Below are positions 1-11,600 of a DNA stretch of 64,000 bases, piece by piece. Position numbers and translations under genes: made by a program. Every line of letters begins with the position of its first letter. Positions within the stretch are counted from its first letter, which is position 1. Under the pieces are notes generated by a model. That model searched no databases. It had not been told where the DNA came from and was given only the letters and a program-made list of their open reading frames with translations. The stretch comes from Acanthochlamys bracteata. Taxonomy: Eukaryota > Streptophyta > Magnoliopsida > Pandanales > Velloziaceae. Location of the stretch: assembly GCA_019914995.1 (NCBI GenBank), contig CM034126.1, forward strand, positions 7,879,001 to 7,943,000, in the 5' to 3' direction.

Positions 1-1440
1 AGTGCATACGGTTTACTGAAACAACGATGCCCTCTGCTGTATTTGTCATCACAGTAAAGACAAAGGTCTTTCACCTTGCGATTACTAATTTCAGTTGCAG
101 AAAGAACGAGGCAAAGACGGCTGTTTAATGCAAGGGTGTGAGGTGGTGTAGCTGTCAAAGCAAGAGGGCAGAGCTGTTTGGAGGCAGACAAGTCGTTGTT
201 GTGGCGTAAACTGATCGGTCAGAGGAGAAGCGAGCAGAACTTTGGGACTGATTCTCGTAAGAGTGCTTGAATTCACACACACGTGCGAGCCTATAAGCTT
301 GCTGCAAAGATTGAGGTTCCCTGGACATCACCTCCAACGAAATTCGTCGAGATAACCCACCGCATAAGTGACCAATGAGGTCTGTTCCAGTTCTGTGAGG
401 AATCCGGATGCAAGATCTTCAAAGGATTTTTGGTAGTTCTCTACAGAACTAGTTTAATGAAGTTGTTTCATAGCATAATTCATGTTCCCAAAAGCTGTAG
501 GGCCAATTTGAAAAATAATGCATCGGTGAACTCTTCTCACAAGTTGTTTAGATTATCGCGTTCGTAATTTTGATACCGTCTCTTGTCTTCGTCTTGCAGA
601 GTATATAGAAGCAATAAATACCTTGTCCCATATGGGGTTTGATAGTACCGAAGATAACGATTAGCCAAATAAATCCACTCGTGTGGTCCGGTGCCGTCAA
701 ATGCGTGGAACTTATATTTATCCCTATGGGTGGGTTGTTGCTGGTTTGTATGGGGAAAGAGGTTGTGTCCTGGTTGAGGATGGAAATAATTTTGGGGATG
801 GTGTGGTTGTTGAAGTGGAGGGAGTAGAGGTATACTGGATGGTTGGAAGATGGATGCATGGACCAGAAATTTTATGCTGTTGTGAAAGGAACTGAATGTA
901 GGGAGGGATGGACAGAGGTTTGACTAATTGATGATGTGCTAAATGAGTGAACATAAGTGGGTGAAAGTTTGGTGGAGTAGATATTGTGTGGGATATGGGG
1001 TAAGTTATTCATCTAGATAGCGGAGTACTGCTTTGGGGCCGGATGAGAGGGAGATGGTTGTCCACTAGTCATACCGGGTAATTTTAGTTGTGGCCAAGTG
1101 GCTGTAGTTTGTGTGAATAGTGGGGAGGTGGTGGCAAGAAGGGGGTTGGGGAAAGGGATATGTGGGTGTAACGTTAAGTTAGCCACTGAATTTTCAAGAG
1201 TGCATAGGCCTAAATGCATGGCACCTAGCTCACGCTTATGTTCTTGAATATCTGTGGCCAAGTGAGTGATTAGATTGGTGATACGTAGGAGGTGTTTTGC
1301 AGGCTTAAAAGGGGGCTGGGCTGTAGGGGAATTTGGGTGGAGGGTATTTGAATGAAGTTCACGGCAAAGATAGTTGACGCCGATGTTGGTAACATCGATG
1401 AAGTCAGTGAGGCTGCCACAGTGGCAGGGGTGTCCATTGA
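1..1440 (-). pseudogene. Ty3-gypsy (chromovirus) gag remnant, cut by window edge
   Basis: Reading the minus strand from about 1440 to position 1 gives a gag polyprotein in several frames. Near 650-710 the core motif FDGTGPHEWIYLA appears, as in plant chromovirus Gag. Lower down come EDLASGFLTELEQ-like and LARVCEFKH segments, and at 21-62 a zinc knuckle with Cys codons at 60-62, 51-53 and 21-23 and His at 27-29 (the C-x2-C-D-x-K-x3-G-H-x-C form). Frameshifts and stops (for example around 440-560) show it is dead. A primer-binding site and LTR lie directly upstream, so this is the 5' part of one element whose pol would continue left of the window. Lineage is inferred from motif style, not from a search. 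Confidence 0.8.
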
Positions 1441-1446
1441 GACCGG

Positions 1447-1461
1447 TGGCTCTAGATACCA
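1447..1461 (-). other. Retrotransposon primer-binding site
   Basis: On the minus strand TGGTATCTAGAGCCA resembles the initiator-Met tRNA complement used by plant LTR elements (TGGTATCAGAGCC) with a one-base insertion. It lies two bases downstream of the LTR end at 1464 and just upstream of gag, the expected order. Confidence 0.7.
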
Positions 1462-1463
1462 AA

Positions 1464-1927
1464 TGTAACACTAATTCTAATAAGAAAATAAACGAAACAA
1501 TTTTAATGATTTTCCATGCCTTCTCTACTAGGGCATTCACCTATTTATAATAAAAGACATTCCAAACTATTAGAGTTCTACTTGAATCACGTAGAATCCA
1601 AACAATTTTAATGATTTTCCATGTCTTCCCAACTAATGAAAGAATCCAAAACTAACAAAAAAACTAAGAATTCCAAAGAGAAACTAAATGCCAATTTGGC
1701 ATGGTTATCCGGGTAGGCAACTGGGTTACTTATTTGCACCCAGGTTGCCTTTTGAACGGTGACCGGGTTATTTTTGGCACTAATCCTTGGCGGTCTGGTT
1801 GTGCCCGGGTGCAAAGGTGCAACCCGGTCTCTGTCCTGCCTATTGGACCAGTGAGGGCCTGTAGCCGAGGCATGACCTGCACAATAACTGAGAGTAAAAT
1901 TGGAGTCAAAACCTATGTTTTTTAACA
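1464..1927 (-). mobile_element. 5' LTR of the chromovirus element
   Basis: The LTR end next to the primer-binding site is clear (TGTAACAC on the plus strand at 1464). The outer end is proposed at 1927, where the plus strand reads TTTTTTAACA, giving TG...CA borders and 464 bp. On the minus strand a TATAAATA box lies at 1542-1549. The outer half is GC-richer than its surroundings. A short direct duplication (AACAATTTTAATGATTTTCC near 1498 and again near 1601) lies inside. The outer border is less sure because the local sequence is palindromic and the partner LTR is outside the window. Confidence 0.6.
1542..1549 (-). promoter_or_regulatory. TATA box in the LTR
   Basis: TATAAATA on the minus strand lies about 80 bp before the LTR end and about 100 bp before gag. 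This is the usual place for the U3/R boundary of a retrotransposon promoter. The assignment rests on position and sequence only. Confidence 0.5.
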
Positions 1928-2041
1928 TAGGTTGACCTATCTGTCAGTCGGTATATTTGGTCACTTCTAGTAACAAATGACCACGGTTTTCGTATTAGTG
2001 ACCTTTCGTGCTTGCCGCTAATCATCTTTTCTCTTGTAGTG
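1928..2041 (-). mobile_element. CACTA (En/Spm-type) transposon terminus
   Basis: On the minus strand, starting at 2041, the sequence is CACTACAAGAGAAAAG, the conserved terminal repeat of plant CACTA elements. It is followed by subterminal motifs of the kind GGTCACTAATACG and by an imperfect palindrome (GGTCACTT...AAATGACC) near 1950-1973. The 3-bp target duplication would be AGA at 2042-2044. No matching opposite end is visible to the left, where the chromovirus LTR begins, so the chromovirus probably inserted into this element or the element is truncated. Confidence 0.65.
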
Positions 2042-2632
2042 AGAAAAACTTACTGGAATTGTAAATATTTAGACAACCTGCAAATTTTCTAGTGTCAGAC
2101 AATCTTGAGTTAGATTGACTAACAGGTTTAGGCCCGACTTTAAGCTTGTTTTTGCGTAAGGGATTCGGGTGAAGTAGCATATTGTTTTAGAGCTTGCTTT
2201 GTGAGAGAAGCTGGTTGAAACTGAAGCCTTAAGTCTTCGACTTGTGACTTCCCGAAATTTACTAAAAATCTGAGTTTGCGAATGATTATGTATGTAAACT
2301 AAGCTTGAACCATGTAAAATTCCACTAGTGTTCTCTGGTTTGATTTCATAATTACAAATATGGCTAACAATATATCAGTACAGAAAACATTAACAACAAG
2401 ATAGGCTTCAATTAAATACTGATTTATTTGCTCCGTAAATTTCTCTAGCAAAAATGCATTTCACAAAGACTACATACAAAAGTTCATACAATACCGACCT
2501 TTTACACAAAACTTTTTTGCTGTATTCTGCATTTACTGAAGATATAGGTAGCCACACTTCATGTCCTAACTGCTTGTAACTGAGAATTAGTATACATAAA
2601 TTTGACCATAGTTTCCATTTTATATAGAAATA
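2042..2632. other. 3' flank of the FRA10AC1 gene
   Basis: AT-rich sequence between the CACTA terminus and the stop codon of the minus-strand gene. It should hold that gene's 3' untranslated region. I see no coding signal. Confidence 0.5.
2423..2428 (-). terminator. Possible polyadenylation signal of FRA10AC1
   Basis: AATAAA on the minus strand about 205 bases beyond the stop codon. It is a plausible poly(A) signal, but such hexamers are common by chance in AT-rich DNA. Confidence 0.3.
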
Positions 2633-5600
2633 TCATGGAAACATCCCTTCCAGAAATTCATCAAAATCTTCATCATCATTTACCCTCTCAACAGATTTTG
2701 AGGATGAAGATCTCTCTCCTGGTCAAGATAGAGGTACAAGGTAAGCACCACATTTAGAAGGACAAGTTGTACTTGTACATGCTCAAGATTCCATAAAAAT
2801 TTTACACAAAGATCTAAATGTCTTACCATTTTTTATGAAAATTAAACTGACAGAATAGATACTATACAGCCCTTATTCTCATGGGGTGTAGAAAACAACA
2901 TTAAAGCATAAGCGACTATCAAAATTTAGAAACAAAACATTAATTATATATAAAGACAAACATCTCACACAGTTTACACAAAGGCTTTTTCTATGAGTAA
3001 CATGGACTTGCAACAGTTTTGTGTTGGTGAAAACAAAATCAGCTTATCTAATTGCCACCTAGATTAGGTCATAAGGACGTCCCACAACCACCAAAGTAGT
3101 GTGCATTAATTCTAGAAGTGTCATATAACAACAAACTAAACTTTTATCTCATTTGGTGGGTCGGCTACACGAATATTTTCTTTCCATTCAGTTCGATTAT
3201 AAACTAAATTCAGTGTAGAATCCGATTCTTCTAAATCTTTTGCTACCACCTTAGGCCAAGTTAATTTTGATCTACCTTTTTTTCTCTTAAAGTGTTACGG
3301 AAATCGTATCATCTTTATACACTACAACATCTTTTGATCTACAAGACATCCAAACCACCTAAACCTATCTTTTCTTAACTTATTCTTGATCGAGGCAATG
3401 GCTGCTTCTTGGCATATATTTTCATTTTTATTGTCTATTCTATTATATTCACACATTTATCTTAACATTTTTATTTCTGTTATATTTATCCTATGGACAT
3501 GTTAACTTTTAATAGCCAAGCACTCACTACCAAGCTAAATGACTGGTGAAACTTATCTTTAAACTTTATCTCAGTAAATTCCAGTAGCACCTCGTCATTT
3601 AATGTTTCCTATTTTAATCATGTATATAACATCTTATTCAATTCTTCTTTATGAATAATTGAACATAAATTTTAAACTACACTTTGCAGTAGCACAATCC
3701 TCTAAGGCAAGAACAATATTATCATCATTCACATATTTAATAAAATGACAATTCCACGTATTCTGTCTTAATCCTACTTAATTTATAACCCTTAGAATAA
3801 AGTTCTAGGGCATTACTTGTCGTGATTTTTCCAATTTCCTTCTAGTAAAATTAGATATTTTATCTTGGCTGTCATTGTGGAGCCTGGCTGCTCATGACCT
3901 TTTCTATCTTTTTGAGTCTGATGCCTCTATTAAGGTCTCGTACATCTTGCTCCTATATGTAGTGGTCAAGTATTCATAACAGTTTTGAACTTGGAGAAGA
4001 TTTAATGAATAAAGATGCTCAACTAGTGCTGACCTGTTTGACTAACAAAAGTTGTCCAGAATGGAAATTAAACTTACAAAACAAAGACTATCTTCGTACC
4101 GGCTTTTTCATAGCAGCTTATAATTTTACTTTCACTCCCTTTACTACCGACATGCCAAACTCTAGAACTAAAATTAGGTTGGATAGCATAACATTCAAAA
4201 AATGTAAAATGTCTTTAAAAGTAGGAGAATATCACCAACCTAACCAAAAATCCTATGTCAGCTTTATGCAAATTAGATGATATTTGGGCTTACAACTAAA
4301 GTTAAAAAGAGAAAACCGGGAAAGGTATAGTCGAATGTGGTGGCAAAGCATACCTTTTCTCCGCTTATCTGCAGCACCATGCTCATCATCAGTGCTTCCT
4401 TCACATTCTTTTGCTCTGCATGCCATGATAGTGACATTGTAATATATCAGCACAACCACAAACATTAGTAATACGAAAAGCTCCGAACTACATTATTTCA
4501 ACAATAAACTTTTGGCTAGGTAATACTAAAAGCTCCGAACTTATTTCAACAATAAACTTTTGGCTAGGTAATACGAAAAGCTCCAAACTACATCATTTCA
4601 ACAATGAACTTTTGGCTACTTTACCTTTTTCTTCTAGACTTCTCTGTTTGGTTTGTATAAGAAAGCTCTTTTTGCTTGATTACTAAATTCTCCTCCTTCT
4701 CCTTCTCCTTCTCCTTCTGCCTCTTATAAGCAAGTTTTTCTGCACATCTTTTAACATAACTGTAATCAGTATGAAAACCACATGGAAAGAATATCTGTAT
4801 TGAGGTAATCCAATCAATATATGAACCAGTAACAAAACCAACAAAGAAAGCTTAGATGAAGCCAAGTTAACTAACTTAGTTCTACTTGTTCAATTGCACT
4901 AGCTATAAAATAGTCCATTTTTAGTGGTTCTCACAATGGAGCCTATTTTTAATTCCAGCAGCTTTTGTTTAGTCTTGCCGCTGAAGCCACCAGTGTTGTC
5001 TCAAAATAAGGCAAGCAATATATATTCTCATTGCTTTTCTTCGCCACATTGCTCAGGTGGAACTTGGAAACTGAATAAAGTAGAAAATGCTAATACTAGG
5101 AAGCAGCATCTGTGCATGCTTCAGATTCGAATGTCATCATGGCACTTGGGAAAAAAAGAACTTACCAGTTATAACCTGAAGTACTATAAATCATACCTTG
5201 GTCTCAACTCAAAATGATTGACCATCTCAATCAAGTATAAAATCCTTGAGATGGCAAGCATTCATGTTAGAGGATGGTAAACTCATTTATGCAAACTTTA
5301 CTACCAAAGACAGTCTGTGCAACTCTTCAATTTGAACGAGAGATCGATACCTTTGTTCAATTCAAAGTATCACGAAACAATATTTCAAATAAATAACAAA
5401 TGAAATTGAAGCATTAGTTTTTATTGCTGCAGAAGAAAAAAACAAATCCATAATTAGAAAGGTTATGTTAATGGCCTAAACAAAATTTTAACCACATGTG
5501 GTTTGACTTTTAGGGATCCCACACTTGGGTGGAATATGATGATTCTTTTTCCAACATTTTTATGGTTACATAAGCAAATACTACTTTCAAGCAAGAGTTC

Positions 5601-8600
5601 ATCATGAGGTACACAAACAAATCAACCCCAAAAAGTATTTTAGATAACCAAGCAATAAATTTGAGCTGCAGTTCATATCTTTCTAATAGAGAATTGCATG
5701 CTTCTATGATCTATTTAAAGCTGAGGCTTACCGATATTTTCAAATAGATATTGAGAAAGTGGAAATGAAACCTCTAAGACAAAAAAGAAAATTTAAAAGA
5801 TAAATTACTGTAGACATAGAAATGATACTGACCTCTTGCAAGCAACCAATTTTACTAGGGCTTGTTTACCTTCACCAGCCTCAAAATATGAGAAATTTAC
5901 CTAAAAAAGAAGAACATCTCAACATACTTACAAAAGGATAAGATGATACAACAACTTAAGAGAGCTTCAAGATAGCATGTATGATATGTGTTAAACAAAT
6001 TACATCAAGTCAGTTTTAATGACAAACACTCTAATTTAAAGGAATACTAATTGATAATTGTGCAAAATGATAGATTTATAAAGGTGATACCAAAAGAAAA
6101 AAAGAAAAACAAACATATAGCTAAGTTAGAAAACATGAGCTTTTACCAGACCAAGTATAAATTCTACATATGATGATAGTCACAACAGAACACAATATCT
6201 TAGCATATAAAAAGCCTATTCTCTATATATAAACAAAAGCGCCAACAATCTTCTGTAATAACAACAACAACTAGGCTTCTTCCAATTAGGCAGGTTCAAC
6301 TAAATTTGTATCACTAACATGAGATTTTTTGTGATTTCTCAGCATGATTGATTAATTAACACAGAAACAGAAAATGGTGGAAACAGAACATGGGTCTATA
6401 TATCTTAACTAGAACACTAGTTTGTGGGAAATGATACTACAAAAGCTAACAAAACCAACTCCAGCCTTTGAAGGAAAGTCCATTTGCAAGCCTATTAAGC
6501 CAATAGCAATCAGTTTGAACTTTGAAATATCAAAAATATACTAAGCTGAAAAAATTAAATAAATAGCCTAAATGAGAAGATATGAAGAAGTAACACCCTT
6601 CACAAGAGCTCAAACTATCATTAATGCTTTTTTACAAAGTATCCAGCAATTCTTTGTAGACACTTTTGCTTTCTCCAATTGCACAAGCTAAACTTGCCAA
6701 GCATTACTTTAAGTTTCGATCATTTGAAGCAAGCGGACCATTCATTAAGGCAACCTCATGTTCTAAGTACTTTTTACAGTGACTTTTAACATATATAATT
6801 GAAACTTATTGAATTATGACTTTTAACATATATACTAATAGCTTGTATCAGTATTTAGAGTTGTTTTGAAAATTGAGAATTATACATGTTAATAGTCATT
6901 TGAAAAATTACAAGCTACAAAGTACATAGGATATTAAGTGTGTAGCCATTTCAATGATGTAGCAAAATTATAATACCTACACATGTATAAAGACAAAGGC
7001 AGATACATGCAAAGGAAATTACTAAGTTGTTGTAAGAGGTTCCATGCCTTTATATAGTTACAACTCCTCGACTCAAATCTTATTTCATTTAAATTAAGCC
7101 AACTTCCAGATAAAAGTCTTGATTTCGTCAATTTGGAATTATTGAAGCCAATCAAAGTGCTTAAAATTTTTCACAAACCAAATATTCACATTCATCGCTA
7201 AGGGGAGCTCAGGCTTACACTTAGCCAAATTGTTACATGAACATATCTCACCAAAAGGGTTAGCATCATTAATTCCCTGGATTTTGTGTTAGTTTCAAAC
7301 TGCCTTCTATTTTTAAAAGGGATTGCTATACATCATGATGACATCACCTTGCTCGAGCAAATCAAGGTTGGCATGAAATTATGACTGGTAGATGTTGAAA
7401 TATAAAAATAATTACATAAAGACCAACTAACCATGACAGTGTCATATGATGGTTGAAGTTGGATAACTAGCAAGTTTACTATTAAAAAGTATCATCTTGT
7501 CTCCACAGTTTTGGGTTTGTACCAAGTCACCCTTCCCTTTATATTTATCTTAGGTATCCAAAGGATAAACAGAATAATACCATCCTTAGGCCACAACATC
7601 AATGTCATTGTTTTCTCATGATTTATAACATTCTTAATCTATTTCTGATTTTGGCTCATTTACCATCATAAACACTTCATTTGGCCTATCAATGTGTTCC
7701 TATTTTACGTTATATCTAGGCTAAAGTCAATACAAGCACCTATATATAGTATGAATGGAGAAGCTAGAATAACCAAGTGGTTCAGTTCCACATTTAAATG
7801 ACAGCCTTATGTGAAAATTTGGAAGGAAAAGAAACTAAAGAAGAAAAAGTATAGAATTATAGACTTCTACTCATGAGAGCGAAAGAGAAAGGAGCATCTA
7901 GTTGAAAAATAATTAAGAGGACTTTTCACCATTCATTCTTTGTTCAGTTACAAATAGCAATTACTTAGGTCAAGGAGAAATGATTAAAGAATAATACGAG
8001 GCAAAATGATACATTTACCCAACCTTAAAAATGCTAGGCAGAAGGTGTATTGTGCAAGACCATACAAAATTAGCACATTCTAATTACCTTATTATAGTTA
8101 TGAATATCTAAAGTCAAACATAATATCAAGCAACAATTACGAAGCTCCTAGGTGTATGCAGATGTCATGGAAACTTCCATTGTGGTTGATGAATACCTCA
8201 TAACTTCCTAATCCATAGTTCTCATCACAATGCTTGTTACCACAAACAAATTGCCCTGTTGATACAAAAATAGAAGTTACTACAACTAACTCATGACCAT
8301 CTTGAATAATAGAAAGTTCTAATTAAAATGAGTAATTAACAATATTGCACATGACAAGAAACACGATGTAAATTTTAACATAACAACAACAACAACAACC
8401 ACGTATTGTCTCGCTAGGTAGAGTTAGCAAAGAAAAATCTAAGTCAATACAGTTTTTGGTATTTGGTAAGCTTAGGATTGTAATGCTTAATGGTCCCTAC
8501 AACAGATGCAACCTAAAAGAATCTTTGCATGCTATACACTAGGATAGTTTTGCTGATATATATGATTTTAGTTTGCCAGAGACTACTTATAATACTGTAC

Positions 8601-11600
8601 CTACTGTAAGAGCAATGTCGGTGAGCTGATTATTTTATATATAGAATATTATTTATACATATCTTTAAAATGTTGAAACGATTTGGCTACTCATTTTTTT
8701 TCTTATACCCATCATCTACATGTATGTGGAAACATGAACCTAATCTATCACTAGGATTGGATGAATATGCGCATCAAATGGAAATACTAACATCAAATTT
8801 TGATAGAATTGCGCAAGCCAATGGGACCTTTAGTTGATAGGTCTGCTAGAGAGTTTTCACCAATATTAAGGGCCCAAGCTTCCAGTGAAGTTTCTAGTTA
8901 GGCACAAACCCACAATGGTACAAAGTAAGAGGTGCAGATGTGCCTCCTCATATATAATCTTATTTGATTTTCTTCTTTAATTAACTTGCGTAACTTTTGA
9001 AGTTCCACTTGTCTTTCTTTTCTTTTCTTTTTTTTATTTGAATTTTACAGCTTAACATTTTTTAAAACTTCAAACATGTTTAGATTCGCCTAAATATGAT
9101 GGCACCTAACTATTTCAGAATTCGGAGGAGTATGCATAAGAAACCTATCGAAAGATTGGCGAGGGAAATGAGTGTAGAACCAGACCTCATCTAGATTTCA
9201 AAAGGATGACCAGGTAGAAAACTAGTTATGGATCTGGTATTAATTTGATACTCTTGACTGGAAGGTCTTTTTCTTTAGCATTAAGTGTATCATATGTTGC
9301 AAACCCAAACTTATGTTCATCAATGTTGGACGCCAGATCAAAGAAAACCAAAATGGCTAAAGCAAAAAAGAAGGAAAAGTATCACGGGCAAGTAGCATCC
9401 TTACTAATTTGTCCTAAAAGCCGGAATAAATTTAAAATTACTACAAGTTATTCTTAAAGCTTCAATTTGATGTTAACACAATATGCAAGATGTTGGGATA
9501 CAATGTCTCGATTGAATAGATACATTACCAATATGAAGGTGCACATATGTTAAGCCATCACAAAAAGATTGGCGGAGTTGTATTAAAAACGCTATGGTAG
9601 CGGAGTAAATGAGGATATAACCAAATCTCATCTAGATTTTAAAAGGGATCATTACGTAGAATAGTTATGGATCATTACGTATTTGATACTCTTAAGCGAA
9701 AGATCATTTTCTTATAGCATTAAGAGTATTATGTGTTCTAAACCCATACTTTAGAACATGATGCTTAATCAAAGTTTTGGTCATCCTTGTTGGAGGCTAG
9801 ATCAAACAAAAAAAAGCCAACAGTGGCTAAAGCCAAAAAAAAGGATAAGTATCAAGGGAGAGTAGCAACTCTCTTAACTCGGCGTACTAGCTACTATATA
9901 TTTAAATCTACTATATGTTATTCTATTGGAGCTTCAATCTGGTGCTGAAAAAATGTGTATGATGTTGCAAGGCAAGGTCCAGATGAGGTATCTACATTAC
10001 CAACATGGGTGTGTGTCTGTTGTCTCATACCACATATATTGGAGGAGTATGTATAAGAAAACGCTATGGTCGATGGGCGAGAAAAATGAGGGTAACGCCA
10101 ACCTCATCTACATTTTCAAAAAACATGATTGAGTAGAAGACTAGTTATAGATGCATTACTTATTCAGACTCTAGAGTGGAAGGTTGTTTTCTTATAGCAA
10201 TAAGAGTATTATGTATTGCAAACCCAAATTTTGAGCATGATGCTTTTCTCCAAATTCTATTCATCCTTGTTGGAGGCTAGATCAAAGAAAACCAAAATGG
10301 CTAAAGTGAAAAAAAAGATCAATATCAAGCGGGAGTAGCACCTCTTCTAACGTCCTACAAGCCAGTATAAATTTTAAATTCTCTTAGAACTTTAACTTGT
10401 TGTTAAAACAATATAAATGATGCTCCGAATTGAAGTCATAACACGATAACGAAAGAGCGTTATAACTACGAAGGACTCACATTGCTAGAGCAGTACTATA
10501 GTTACTAAAGAACAATAGCAACATTTTGGTAGGTAAAAAGGGATTCACCAACTAATAAATTTTCGACTCGCTAAAGATGGAGCTTTTTAGCAACCATCAA
10601 TTTTAGCAACTAAATCCGGTCGTTCTTTGCTGTTAATAACCAAAATAATCAAGCCGCCAAATGAGTTTTTTAACAAATGGTTAGTTATTATAAACTGCAT
10701 AGCTATAAAAACCAAATGAATCAATTGGTTTAATTAGCTCAGACAGAAGCTGGGCTAAGCCGGCTCCGATTAGGGTAAAAACTGGTCGATTCATGTCTTT
10801 CTAGAACTCACACTAATTAATTCTTCTCTCTTTCTACTTTTTCTCTCATCCTCCTTACTTCTTTTCTTGTCTGACTCTCTTTCTTCAATGCTCTCACTTC
10901 TTTTTTTATCTTTTGTCATCATTTTTATGCGGACTTTGATCCAGTTAGATTCAATTGATCTCTATCAAGATCTCAAGTGACAATTTTTTTATAACGTATC
11001 TTTTGGATCTAATAGTTTTAGAAGCCTAAAATTGGTAGATTTTGACATATAGTTGGTAGACTTAAAAGCCCAGCTTTGGTAGATTTGCTCTTCTTCATTT
11101 CATCTCTTTTTGTTTATTTAATTTTTTTATTTTTATATGTTTTCTCTTACTTTATGAGCTGTTCTTTTACTACTTAGTAGGATAAAGCTTATTTCTTGTT
11201 ATTGTTTGTAGGGGTGGCAATATATGACCCGATCCGAAAATTTAATCCGAAACCGACCTATTTAATCAGAATTAGGGTTGAAAATTTTGACCCGTATAAA
11301 TATATGGGTTGGGTTAGAATTGAACGAATTTGACCAGGTTATTAAATGGGTCGATCCGGATTAATCCAAAATTGACCCACCAATCCAAAATGTCATCTTT
11401 TGAAGGAACAATTCTTTATTTTTTCTTACCGTATAATAAAATATTGGCAATAAAAATAATCGATACTAATTATTTACAAACTATTAAATTATATTATATT
11501 TGTAATTAATTCTTTATTTTCATACTTTAGTAAAATAGTGTAAGATTAAAAAATTATAATATTATCGAAAGTATTACTATATAGGTATTTTTAATGACGA

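Noticed and set aside
1701..1925. Open frames on both strands in the GC-rich part of the left LTR
   Set aside because: They lie inside an LTR and have no family similarity.
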